From positions 209,648 to 273,647 of the forward strand of contig NW_005434580.1 of NCBI RefSeq assembly GCF_000315625.1: 64,000 nt of DNA, written 5' to 3'. The translations under genes were made by a program, and so were the position numbers. Positions 33,527 to 45,427 of this stretch are shown one piece after another. The number at the start of each line of letters is the position of its first letter. The first letter of the stretch is position 1. A model generated the notes under the pieces. It was not told the DNA's origin, searched no databases, and worked only from the letters and a program-made list of their open reading frames with translations. This DNA is from Guillardia theta CCMP2712. Taxonomy: Eukaryota > Cryptophyceae > Pyrenomonadales > Geminigeraceae.

Positions 33527-36500
33527 ATGTATCCCCGACGACCGAGTACCTCAGGCGTCTACCAGCCTGCCAGCAACAAGAAGCCTTTTCGCGATGCTCT
33601 CAGACCCCGGACAACTCGTCCTCGCTTGCCTGGCTCCTGGTCAGCAGCTGTCAAGGATGCGGCTGGTCGTCTACCCAACAGACCTGCATCGTCCTCAAGC
33701 TTTGCCAGCATGCAGAGCACGCGCCCATCAACTCGCAGCGGACTGATGCTGGAGCTGTGGGATGAGTTCGAAGAGCAAGTACTAGGGACCGTATCACATG
33801 CTAGAGCCAACAGGCTTCACACGGTAGAGGATGTCAAGGTGGTCATCGAGGGTGACGGTGGCGACTCTAGTGAAGAGGAAGGAGAGCATTGGTGGGAGGA
33901 GGACGTGGAAGCTTGCTGTGAAGGCCTGAGAGCAGAACGTCAAAGTTTGAAGACGAGCAGTCATGTGTTTGCAAGGGTGCGTCTCCGGTGGATCACCATC
34001 CCTTTCAAGAATGTAAGAACACTGAAGGGCTGGATGCAAATGACGGAGTTGCAGGCAGACTTTGTGTGGGATGCTGACAGGCTGCTGGACTGGAGCTCGT
34101 TGAAGAAGCTCGACCTCACCCACATGATCGTGCATGGATACAAGGAGACAGCTGCATCCAGGTTATCAGAAGGCGCTGCGTGACTAGTTTCTGAAGTGAC
34201 GTTGGGGGAGCAGAGGATGGTTGGGTTTGAACGTTTTTCAGTGCGGGGCAGGAGCAACAGGCGAGGAGGACGTTTGTGTCTGTCATCCGTACTCGTCAAG
34301 ATTGTTTGAGGAGATGCTACAAGATGAGGTGAGCACTGATCTGCTGACAACGATGTATACCACATGCTGATCGTGGGGAGTAGGAAAGTTTACGATCTAT
34401 CATGAGTCAAGAGGACGCAGCGGGGCCGGGCAAGCGATCGTTGCAAGAGTGCCTGGAGCGGTTGTCGGGGATTGCAGACAGGCTGCTGGACACGTGCATA
34501 GAGCTGGCCCTGAGTGGAAAACGACTCAGCGAGGCGTTTGACCTGTGTAAGTTTGACGTGAGTCGTCTATCTGTATGTCACGGCCTAGCCTCTCGGCTAG
34601 TAGCCTCTGTCGTCGTGTCTGTGCATGTCGGTCTGCCGTGGAGGCGTGTGAGCTCGCCTCAGGTGTCTTGACATGCGTGAAGCTCTCCTGCAACCTCGCC
34701 AGCTGGAGGCAGAGGCTCCTCAACGCCCACAAGTCGCTCGTGCTGGACGAGATGACCCGACCTCTCCGCCTGGTCGACATGGGCCACCTGTCCCCCAGCA
34801 GCGTCTACTCGATCGCCGTCTTCTATTGCCTGTCATGCTTCTACTCGAGGGAGGGAGACTTCTTCAGAGCGCACGTGTAGGAGGAGCAGGGAGGACGGGG
34901 CTGGCGGGGAGGTGACGAGGAACGACAGGGCGACGGATCGATGCATACTGGCATGCAGAGAGTCGAGCGACGACAACGGGTTGGAGGACATGAAGCTGGT
35001 GAGGAGGGCAGGAGAGGAGGAGAGAGGAGGAGGATGTGACTGGGAGGGGTGGGAGACAGCTTAGGCTGCACATGTCGTGGGTGTGGAAGGATCAGAAGGC
35101 GACGTACATGCTGAAGGAGGGGCGAGGGCTGCTTGGGCTGAAGGGAAGTCAGGAGAGTGTCAAGGCAGCAGGCAAGTAGGGGAGAGGGGCGTGGCGTCCG
35201 GGGCTGATATGAGAGAGTGATGACAGAAAGCACCATGTTGTTGCTGAGAAGGAATCGTCACAGCAGGAGGGTTTGGTTTCTTGACGAGGAGGATTTGAGC
35301 TGGAGGATACTTCATGCCCGCTGGTTGTGCTGCCTGAGCTTCCTGTTCATAGGTTTGGCAAGTGGCAGGGAGGGAGGAGAGCTGAGAAAGTGAATGAGCA
35401 GGATCGTACCAAGAGGCGTTGAGAGTCAGTTTGCAGGCTCTTCTTGATGTGTCGCGGTATGTGAGGTCTTATTCTCTTGGCCGTTTCTCTTCCCTCCCTC
35501 CCTCCCTCCCTCCCTCCCTCCCTCCCTCCCTCCCTCCCTCCCTCCCTCCTCCATGATCCTTGCCCTCACACTTGCTTCATCTTCCTTGCCTATCTGACTG
35601 TCGTTCAATGCTTCCCCTTGATTATCGTGTTGATCTCCTGGAGCAGCAGGTGCAGCAAGTCAACGGCAAAGGACGAGGAGCTTGTAGAAAATCTCATCCT
35701 CCTCCAGGCCCTCAGCAGAGCTTGTCTGGACGAGGAGATGGAGGGATGGGCAATCGGTAGGAAACCACAAGGACTGAAAAGGAAGCCGCACACACAGATA
35801 GGACGAGGAGAGCGAGATTGGATGGGGGAACCAACGGAATGGAAGCGAGAAAGGGGTTTACATGCTCAGATTACGAAGGAACGTAAGAAGATGAGAGATA
35901 GAGAAGGGAGGAGGGGGAGGAAAAAGATGGTAGTGGAAATGGAAATCAACGGAGCGGAACAGGAGGGAAGGGAAGGGGAAAGAAGGAGAGGGGAGGGAAT
36001 GCAGTAGAAGAGAAAGGAAGGGTTGGAGGGAAACGAGTGGTAAAGGTAGGGAGTATGAGAACTGAGCAGAGAAGAAGAAAAGACTTCAAGAAAATGACTA
36101 TATGGCGACTTTCCAGATCGTGTGGACGACTTGCGGCAACTGATCACGAGCGAGAAATCGTGCGATTTCAGCCTGCGCAGGCAGGGTACTTCGTCGTTCT
36201 CGTCAGAAGAGGAAGAGGGCAGGAGGGCTGAGAGCTTTTCTTCCAACCACATGACGCAGCTGCTGAGGCATGTCTCCCCCCGCCCCTCCCCTCTCCCTCT
36301 CCCTCTCCCTCTCCCTCTCCCTCTCCCTCTCCCTCTCCCTCTCCCTCTCCCTCTCCCCCTTCACCTTCCCTTCCCTTCCCCTCTTCAATCTCCTCCTCCT
36401 GCATCTTCCTAAACTTGAGCTCTCTTTACCCACCCTGCTGCATACACCCTTCTTCCTTGATCCTACACTCGTGCTGGTTCAGCGGTTCCCAGCAGCGATC

Positions 36501-36884
36501 CTCTCCCTCCCTCTTGCCCTCCCTCTCCTTTCTCTCTCGATCCGTTGTTTGCTTCTCCTTTCCTTCTCCTCCCTCTCTCCCTCTTTTCTCTCTCCCTCCC
36601 TTTCCCCCTCCCTCTCTTCCTTTCGCCCTCTCTCCCTCCTCTTGTATTCTCTCCCTCATCTCCTCTCTCTCCCATTCTCCCGGCCATTCGCTCCTCTGCT
36701 CATTCCAAACTCTCCTGCCCTGTCAGCTCTTTCATTCTTTCCTTCCTTCCTTTTTCTCTCACCCTTCTGTCACCTCGGCAGGACATGCAAGTGCGGCATC
36801 GCCCTTTGCAAGCTCATCGACTCTTCCTACAAGCCTATGGGTTGGAGCAACATGCAACCTGTCGACGTCGGGGGGCACTGGTGA
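33527..36884 (+). CDS. hypothetical multi-exon protein
   Basis: Not recognised. The first exon starts at ATG 33527 (MYPRRPSTSG; an in-frame ATG at 33371 is an alternative) and runs to about 34170, with a Ser/Arg-rich start and a mixed helical part (LMLELWDEFEEQVLG). Later exon-like stretches on the same strand, with GT-AG signals, include CHPYSSRLFEEMLQDE (34310), QECLERLSGIADRLLDTC (34440-34500), LRLVDMGHLSPSSVYSIAV (34760-34820), LRLHMSWVWKDQKATYML (35065-35115), VDDLRQLITSEKSCDFSLR (36120-36177) and the end CKCGIALCKLIDSSYKPM (36785-36840), with a stop at 36884. The exons may belong to more than one gene; most joins are not proven. Confidence 0.4.
35488..35549. repeat. CCCT tetranucleotide repeat
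   Basis: About fifteen CCCT units, probably intronic in the plus-strand gene. Confidence 0.9.
36287..36360. repeat. CTCCCT hexanucleotide repeat
   Basis: About twelve near-perfect units within the low-complexity pyrimidine tract 36280-36780, probably an intron. Confidence 0.9.
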
Positions 36885-37523
36885 ACTAATCTCCCTCCTA
36901 CGCCTCCATCTCCTTGTTCATTCCTCCAGTTTCGTTGGTCTCTTTCGTCCTCCTCCTCCTCCTCCTCCTTCCCCCCTCCCTCCTCCCGTTGTTCTCGACC
37001 CTCTCCATCCTCCTCCTCTCCAATCCTTGTCCTTCCTCCTCCAGTCTCTCCTCGCCTCTCTTCGTCTTTCTCGTCGCTGCTTCACAGCGTTGAGGTCACG
37101 AGGCAGGTCGGATCGCTTCATTTTAAGTGGGAGAACAAAAGTGTGACCGATGATCGCCTGGCAAGCTAGGAAACACACACAAAGAAGCTGCGAAACATCT
37201 CAGAGCTTCGATGAGACCGCTGATTCCTGGTGGAGGGAAACGTCCAGATCTCCTCTATACAGAGGAAGGATGATAAGATCAGCTGTGGGGGCAGCCACGA
37301 GAGGCAGGGAAGGAGTAGGGCGAGTGATCAGCCTTGATGAGTTCAAACGTTGAAGAGGAGGAAGGGATCGGTCAAAAGAGGCAGGGAAGCAGTTTGGTTC
37401 TAGTATTGATACGACACGATACGATTGATATTACACTATGATGGTGATATGACTAGGTAACGGTGATGTGACACAATAACGGACGGCTTGAAGCTGAGCG
37501 TGGCTACGTCTGATCTCTCTATG
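36885..37523. other. convergent intergenic region
   Basis: Between the plus-strand gene and the minus-strand gene at 37524. CT-rich to 37070, then ordinary sequence; GATACGACACGATACGATTG at about 37409 is a short direct repeat. No gene supported. Confidence 0.4.
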
Positions 37524-38282
37524 CTACACAACCCTCTGCGCGCTCAGCATGCTCGGGCTGACGTTGACTTCTCTCCCGTCGCTAGCGAGCGGAACTACGA
37601 TGTTGGGGACTGAATGATGGCGAGGAGGGAAGCGTGATAGGTTCTTCTGCAGCCTCTCCAGCAGCTCCTTCTGCTGCTCGGTATGCTTGTCCTCGCTGTC
37701 CATCCTCGATCTGCTTGCACTCGGAGTAGCCGTGCTGCCTCCTCCTCCTCCTCCTCCTCCTCCTCCCTTCCCGTAGGTGGCCAACGTCTGATATGCTAAC
37801 CTATTGCGTCGTTGCACATTACTTCGCTCCTCCTCCCTCCCATCACCACCGCCTGCTGCTCTTGCGGGCTCTGCAAGTCGACGCGAGCTGCTCGCGCTCT
37901 TGTCGCTGCTGCCAACCATCTGCTCGAGGTAAGCTGTCTCCGTCCTCCCTCCCAGCATCTTCTTGGCGTCTTGGAGGGTGACAGGGATCTCGAACTTGTG
38001 GTCGCGATCCGTCAGGTAGAGCGTATCCCCATCCTGCATGCTCGCGCTTGCGCTCGTCCTGGAGCTCCTCCCTCCTCCCACGTCTCCCTTCCTCTTGTCT
38101 TGCTGGATGGCGTGGCTGGGATAATGCACAGGCCGCACGGGAGCGGTAGAGATTGGCGTGGAGTATCTCATGTCCCTGCCATCGGACTTGGGATGGCAGA
38201 GCTCGTTGCATGTGAGGGTCCAGATTGAGGATTCAACTCCGACGGCCTTGCGTGATGGCAAAGTGCTTGAGGAGTTTCCCAT
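37524..38282 (-). CDS. hypothetical protein, possible N-myristoylation
   Basis: Single exon of 252 residues, not recognised. It starts MGNSSS, the usual context for N-terminal myristoylation, which would place it on a membrane (inference). The middle contains TLYLTDRDHKFEIPVTLQD, followed by Ser/Arg and a ten-residue Gly run coded by (CTC)n on the plus strand near 37740. The C-terminal part is helical then Pro/Val-rich (ELLERLQKNLSRFPPRHHSV) and may be a short binding motif. Codon use is typical of host genes here. Confidence 0.6.
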   Translation of the reverse strand: MGNSSSTLPSRKAVGVESSIWTLTCNELCHPKSDGRDMRYSTPISTAPVRPVHYPSHAIQQDKRKGDVGGGRSSRTSASASMQDGDTLYLTDRDHKFEIPVTLQDAKKMLGGRTETAYLEQMVGSSDKSASSSRRLAEPARAAGGGDGREEERSNVQRRNRLAYQTLATYGKGGGGGGGGGGSTATPSASRSRMDSEDKHTEQQKELLERLQKNLSRFPPRHHSVPNIVVPLASDGREVNVSPSMLSAQRVV

Positions 38283-39400
38283 AAGAAATTATTCAGATTT
38301 GTTCCTGCATGAAACTCAGCTCAAAGCCAGCCATGAAACTTATCCCTTGCCTATTCTGCATTGATCCTCTCCTATCATTCGTCTCATTATGTTCATTTTA
38401 ATCTCATTTTCTTGCCTTCCCACTCCTCTCAACGACGAATTCCTTCTTGTACCATAGTTCCAAGTTTGGCTCTGCGCTCAGTTGCTTCCCCCTCCTCTCC
38501 TCCTCTCCTCCTCTCACCCCACCTCCCTTCCCTCTCCTTGATATCCTTGCCATATTTTTTTCTCCTTCCTCTCCTCTCTCCCTCCTTCCTCTCCGTCATT
38601 GTCCATCTTGTCGCTAGTTTCTTGCTCATTTTTCTCCTCTCCCTCGGAGTCCTCCCGCACGGACCCCCCACCCCCTCACTTGGAAAACCTCCGTTATCCG
38701 AACTCGAGTCGCACACCAGTACCCCATCCATGCCTTGTAAAAACACCCGTACAAGGACTTTCAAGATCTCCGTACCCCCTCGCTTTAAGGGTAACTACCC
38801 CCCCTTTTAGCGGTCAAAGTCATCGGCGGAGCGGAGGACCCCTACCCCCTTGGTGAGTGCAGAGTGAAAGCGGCCGGTCATTGTGATAATGACTACTACT
38901 GGCTGCTTGAGCTAAACCTGATGAGAAACTAAACCATATGAACTAAACTCAGTGGGGGGTCACGTACAACAAGGACAACCACAATTCACAACATTTACAA
39001 CTTTCGGGTAGTTTCTAAACTGACAGTTTGTACCAGAGCCCTAACTGTTAACAGTATACCGGACCCACCTACTGTTCAGCACATAGTCAGCACGAGCTTG
39101 GGCTGCGCCTTCTCCTTCCAACTGCGGACACGTAAGACAATTAGGGCAGCAACAGCCACAGGGGCAAAATAGCAAGGAATACTTGATGAAGATCTGTTGT
39201 ATGATGTACTTCTCGCTCTTCCCCTGTAGATGTAGAATTCTAAGACAAGCCAAGCAGTGTAAGTTTGAAGAAAAATGGCCCTGAGTTGTTTCTTACCCTT
39301 TCGTGATCACCGTCAATCTGATGACATATCGACTCCACCCTTTGGTACGAATCAGATAAGACAAGACAAGACAAGACAAGACAAGACAAGACAAGGTTGA
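38283..39400. other. intergenic
   Basis: Pyrimidine-rich at 38450-38650, TACCCC words at 38720-38860, no convincing gene. Ends in an ACAAG array just before the stop of the Sfi1-like gene. Confidence 0.45.
39356..39394. repeat. ACAAG pentanucleotide repeat
   Basis: Seven to eight perfect copies of ACAAG. Confidence 0.95.
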
Positions 39401-42400
39401 TTACCTAGGTATGCTTCCTCCATCAATGTTCTCCCCGACTTTGACGTCCAGAAATGACTCAAGTTTTCCTTGTTCAGAAGCAGTGCCTCCTCCTTGTCGA
39501 GTTCCTGCCGAATCTCCCAAGATCACAGTCTCATCGTTCAGTTCACAATGACTTACCTGCATTGACTCCAAACCTGAGGGACCGGATGGGATGGAGACGA
39601 AGACGTCCCGAATCGAGATATCTGACTTGGCACTGCAGCACCAATGGTTCCGTTTGGTCTTGAAGAATTTCTTGTTGGACAGTTGGAAGCAGTCTGACTT
39701 CAATGCAAGAATGCTGTCGAACTGCTGCAAGCTATGAGCACATTCTACCTGGCAATCCAAGACCAAATGCATCCTGGCATTCCCTGGAAATGAGATCCGA
39801 TCGATCTCAACGGAGAAGATCTTGGCCAAATCCAAGAGCACTCGGCCTCTGATTTCTTGCATGTCGAACGACGAGGGTTTGGCTAGATCAAAGAAAATAG
39901 AGAAAGTAGCGGAGTCCACGGCCAGACTTGTAGCTCCGCCTGATTCCCAGGCCTCCCACACGCTTTCATGTCTGAGTTGTGAAATGACGGATGTAAAATG
40001 AGACCACCGATCAAAACACTGCCGCTCCAGCGGAGACACCCACCGCCCGATCACCATCATCAAAACAGAGTTGCGGTATCGTAAATACGATATGACGTCA
40101 AAAAAGTGGTCGAAGGCCGCCGCCAGCTTCGTGTGTAGCATGCGGTCGATCACCCGCCTGCATAGATCCCTCCGGTCCTTGCACTGCCTGACCCGCTCTA
40201 CGAAGGAGTCGAACGCCGTCGCCAGCTGGATGTGGAACATCCGTAGCACCACCCGCCGGCTGATCTCGGTACGGCGGTCCTGCTCTCTCCTCACATAGTC
40301 TTGGTTCAGGCTGACCTCGTTGCGTAGTGAAAGTAACTGCTCGTGAAGCCTTTCCTGCGCCTCTTCCTTCTCGCAAGCTCGCATATACTCTACGTAGTCC
40401 AGCCAGCGGTCGAAGCACTGCCGCTCCAGCGGAGACACCCACCGCCCGATCACGTTCGCAATCACCTTCTTTTGAGCTTGAGACTTGTCAATCATCTCCC
40501 TGAAGCGGTCGAAGGCCGCCGCCAGCTTTGTGTGTAGCATGCGGTCGATCACCCGCCTGCATAGATCCCTCCGGTCCTTGCACTGCCTGACCCGCTCTAC
40601 GAAGGAGTCAAACGCCGTCGCCAGCTGGATGTGGAACATCCGTAGCACCACCCGCCGGCTGATCTCGGTACGGCGGTCCTGCTCTCTCCTGACGTAGTCT
40701 TGGTTCAGGCTGACCTCGTTGCGTAGTGAAAGTAACTGCTCGTGAAGCCTTTCCTGCGCCTCTTCCTTCTCGCAAGCTCGCATATACTCTACGTAGTCCA
40801 GCCAGCGGTCGAAGCACTGCCGCTCCAGCGGAGACACCCACCGCCCGATCACGTTCGCAATCACCTTCTTTTGAGCTTGAGACTTGTCAATCATCTCCCT
40901 GAAGCGGTCGAAGGCCGCCGCCAGCTTGGTGTGTAGCATGCGGTCGATCACCCGCCTGCATAGATCCCTCCGGTCCTTGCACTGCCTGACCCGCTCTACG
41001 AACGATTGAAACGCAGTTGACAGTTGCAGGTTCATCATTCGATGCAAGATCTTTTTAACGGAATCCATCTTGCTTGCTTGTATGCGTGAGATAGATTCTT
41101 CAAAATGTTCCTTCATGCTTTGAATTGTTTGTTTCAATTGATCAGTGGCGTCTTCATGTCTTGATCGCTTGGAAAGTTCTTTGTATTCTATCCAGCGGTC
41201 GAAGCACTGCCGCTCGAGTGGGGTCAACCAATGAGAAAGTGCTGAATGCAAAGCATTTCGTTGATATGCACAATTTTGACAGCCTTCAACAAAGTGGTCA
41301 AAGGCCGCCGCCAGCTTCGTGTGTAGCATGCGGTCGATCACCCGCCTGCATAGATCCCTCCGGTCCTTGCACTGCCTGACCCGCTCTGCGAAGGAGTCGA
41401 ACGCCGTCGCCAGCTGGATGTGGAACATCCGTAGCACCACCCGCCGGCTGATCTCTGTCCTTCGCTGAATCTCAGAATCTAACGCATCTTTACGTGTGGA
41501 TACTTCCAAAGCGAAATCATTTTGAATTTTGCTTTGCGCCTCTTCCTTCTCGCAAGCTCGCATATACTCTACGTAGTCCAGCCAGCGGTCGAAGCACTGC
41601 CGCTCCAGCGGAGACACCCACCGCCCGATCACGTTCGCAATTACCGTCCTCTTTGCTCTCAGACCTTTCGTGGCCTCGACAAACCGATCGAAGGCCGCCG
41701 CCAGCTTCGTGTGTAGCATGCGGTCGATCACCCGCCTGCATAGATCCCTCCGGTCCTTACACTGCCTGACCCGCTCTACGAAGGAGTCGAACGCCGTCGC
41801 CAGCTGGATGTGGAACATCCGTAGCACCACCCGCCGGCTGATCTCGGTACGGCGGTCCTGCTCTCTCCTCACATATCTTTACGTGTGGATACTTCCAAAG
41901 CGAAATCATTTTGAATTTTGCTTTGCGCCTCTTCCTTCTCGCAAGCTCGCATATACTCTACGTAGTCCAGCCAGCGGTCGAAGCACTGCCGCTCCAGCGG
42001 AGACACCCACCGCCCGATCACGTTCGCAATCACCTTCTTTTGAGCTTGAGACTTGTCAATCATCTCCCTGAAGCGGTCGAAGGCCGCCGCCAGCTTCGTG
42101 TGTAGCATGCGGTCGATCACCCGCCTGCATAGATCCCTCCGGTCCTTGCACTGCCTGACCCGCTCTACGAAGGAGTCGAACGCCGTCGCCAGCTGGATGT
42201 GGAACATCCGTAGCACCACCCGCCGGCTGATCTCGGTACGGCGGTCCTGCTCTCTCCTGACGTAGTCTTGGTTCAGGCTGACCTCGAGCTCGAGCTCTTT
42301 TTTCAGCCTTTCCTGCGCCTCTTCCTTCTCGCAAGCTTGCATATACTCTACGTAGTCCAGCCAGCGGTCGAAGCACTGCCGCTCCAGCGGAGACACCCAC

Positions 42401-45400
42401 CGCCCGATCACGTTCGCAATCACCTTCTTTTGAGCTTGAGACTTGTCAATCATCTCCCTGAAGCGGTCGAAGGCCGCCGCCAGCTTTGTGTGTAGCATGC
42501 GGTCGATCACCCGCCTGCATAGATCCCTCCGGTCCTTGCACTGCCTGACCCGCTCTACGAAGGAGTCGAACGCCGTCGCCAGCTGGATGTGGAACATCCG
42601 TAGCACCACCCGCCGGCTGATCTCGGTACGGCGGTCCTGCTCTCTCCTGACGTAGTCTTGGTTCAGGCTGACCTCGTTGCGTAGTGAAAGTAACTGCTCG
42701 TGAAGCCTTTCCTGCGCCTCTTCCTTCTCGCAAGCTCGCATATACTCTACGTAGTCCAGCCAGCGGTCGAAGCACTGCCGCTCCAGCGGAGACACCCACC
42801 GCCCGATCACGTTCGCAATCACCTTCTTTTGAGCTTGAGACTTGTCAATCATCTCCCTGAAGCGGTCGAAGGCCGCCGCCAGCTTGGTGTGTAGCATGCG
42901 GTCGATCACCCGCCTGCATAGATCCCTCCGGTCCTTGCACTGCCTGACCCGCTCTACGAACGATTGAAACGCAGTTGACAGTTGCAGGTTCATCATTCGA
43001 TGCAAGATCTTTTTAACGGAATCCATCTTGCTTGCTTGTATGCGTGAGATAGATTCTTCAAAATGTTCCTTCATGCTTTGAATTGTTTGTTTCAATTGAT
43101 CAGTGGCGTCTTCATGTCTTGATCGCTTGGAAAGTTCTTTGTATTCTATCCAGCGGTCGAAGCACTGCCGCTCCAGCGGAGACACCCACCGCCCGATCAC
43201 GTTCGCAATTACCGTCCTATGCACAATTTTGACAGCCTTCAACAAAGTGGTCAAAGGCCGCCGCCAGCTTCGTGTGTAGCATGCGGTCGATCACCCGCCT
43301 GCATAGATCCCTCCGGTCCTTGCACTGCCTGACCCGCTCTACGAAGGAGTCGAACGCCGTCGCCAGCTGGATGTGGAACATCCGTAGCACCACCCGCCGG
43401 CTGATCTCGGTACGGCGGTCCTGCTCTCTCCTGACGTAGTCTTGGTTCAGGCTGACCTCGAGCTCGAGCTCTTTTTTCAGCCTTTCCTGCGCCTCTTCCT
43501 TCTCGCAAGCTCGCATATACTCTACGTAGTCCAGCCAGCGGTCGAAGCACTGCCGCTCCAGCGGAGACACCCACCGCCCGATCACGTTCGCAATCACCTT
43601 CTTTTGAGCTTGAGACTTGTCAATCATCTCCCTGAAGCGGTCGAAGGCCGCCGCCAGCTTGGTGTGTAGCATGCGGTCGATCACCCGCCTGCATAGATCC
43701 CTCCGGTCCTTGCACTGCCTGACCCGCTCTACGAAGGAGTCGAACGCCGTCGCCAGCTGGATGTGCAGCATTCTTTTGATCATTTTCTGACTCACATTTA
43801 CAAGACGATTGTGTATCCATTCTGATTTGCTGGAGAAATGATTGATGTCAGACTTCAGCTGTGATTCTTTGTCTTCCAAAATCTTTGACTCAGCCTCTGT
43901 GTGCCACGATAACAACAGCCTTCTCATTGAATTGCCTTCTTTCTTCTTCTGAATTTTGTGCTCGATTGTCTTGAGGGATACCTTTTGCAATTTAAAGGAT
44001 TTCCATGCCCAGAGGGAGGATCGGATCATTCTTCTCAAATATACTATGTAGTACTTGATATCTCGTGATCTCCAGCTGCGAAGTGCTTTTGTATTGACTC
44101 TCCATCGACCGAAGAAGATGCTGATTGTCAAACAACCTCTCAATATTCTTTTGAGTAGCTTTAGCTGCAGAGACTTGCGATGCACATCTTCGAGTTTGCT
44201 CACGACCACTTTGAAAGCCGATGCCAATCTGCATCGCTGCGATCGTGATTCAATCAAATTTGCCTTGACATCCAGCATCCGCTCTTGAAGAATTACACCT
44301 TGCAACGTTCAAATTCATCATCTCAGCTTGACACTCTTTTTAATATCACCTGACCACTTTTTGAAGGTCGTCACAAGCCTTCCGAATTCACAAGATTTTT
44401 TTTTTGTATCAGCAAGTCGCCTGCTTCTCTGATTGCTTTTAAAGAATTCGTTGGAGATGACGTGTTGCGACGATTCTTTTGTCAAGCTCTGCCTTCTTTT
44501 GAGCGCATTTCTTTGAAAAAAGATTAGAAATTTAAATAGATAGGGGATAACAAAGTTCACCGAATCATAGTTTGGCGGTATTCTTCTAAACTCCGCTTTG
44601 CCTCTTCCAATTCTTGTTGCAAGCAATGATGCTTCGCAAGAAATGATTTTCTTTCATTCTCATAGGTCTTGAGTGTGGCTTCATTCAATGTCAATTTTCG
44701 TCTGAGTATAATTTGTTCGGTCTCAAGAATTTCCAACAATTTTTGCTGATCTGCAAATTATTGTGAGCACTAGAAATTTTTCAATTATGCACAATGAACC
44801 GTCTCCATTCTGTAGCTCTGACTTGATTTCCTTTGAACCGTTGCTAATTCGGCCTTGTTCTAACACCTTTGAACATTTGTCAACAATACCATCCAACCCA
44901 TATCGAAATTGTACTTGTTGCGTTGTCCTGAGCCTTTCTATCTGCAAGAATAATTCAACAACAGTGCAAAGTAAATCAATCTAGTTCCCTACTTCTTGCA
45001 GCATATCGTTCTTCTCAATTTGAAAATCTTTCGCTTGAACATTGAGCTGCTGAGTCAATGTTGAGTTCAAAACCTTTTGGTGATGCAATTCATTGCTGAC
45101 TTGGAGAAGAGATGTTCTGTTGCGTTCTGATTCTTCCAGGATCATCCTGGTAGAATCCAACTCTTGTTCCAAGTTCTTGATCTTCAATTCCAATTCACTA
45201 GCATAGGTCAAAAGCTTATAATTCCCATCTGCACGAAGCGCCTCTAGCAGAGCAACCCTGTCGCTTTCCAACTCCGAGATCTTGAACATCGCATCTTCAT
45301 AGCTCTTTCTGAGCTGATCGTAGTCATTCAAAGTGTCTTCTAACTTGTGTCGAACATACTTGATCGCTTTCCTTGCATGCTCTGATAGCAGTTTGAGAAG

Positions 45401-45427
45401 CAAAGGTGAGGGTCTGAAAGCGAGCAT
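39401..45427 (-). CDS. Sfi1-type repeat protein with N-terminal coiled coil
   Basis: N-terminal exons (45427-44981, about 44940-44765, 44739-44557, 44500-44320) encode coiled coil. From 44305 to about 40000 come repeats built of three 33-residue motifs: RMFHIQLATAFDSF, RMLHTKLAAAFDRF and RWVSPLERQCFDRW, plus a charged linker. The aromatic residue after a helix and the 33-residue spacing match the Sfi1 pattern, whose helices bind centrin at centrosomes or basal bodies; a centrin-binding scaffold is inferred. Ten copies of the central segment are present. The C-terminal 250 residues (39401-40000) are unrelated to the repeat and unassigned. The frame is broken twice, at about 41870-41880 and 43220, where units of different type meet; these are assembly errors, unrecognised introns, or true frameshifts. 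Confidence 0.7.
39985..43770 (-). repeat. 399-bp tandem coding repeat
   Basis: Units of 399 bp (133 residues) are nearly identical at the DNA level (for example 40343-40442 against 40742-40841). Variant units exist with different linkers. The block 40840-41210 recurs at 42770-43170, and 41480-41640 recurs at 41880-42040. Confidence 0.93.

Noticed and set aside
40071-40936. Many short plus-strand frames repeated through 40-43.7 kb
   Set aside because: Antisense shadows of the 399-bp Sfi1-type repeat.
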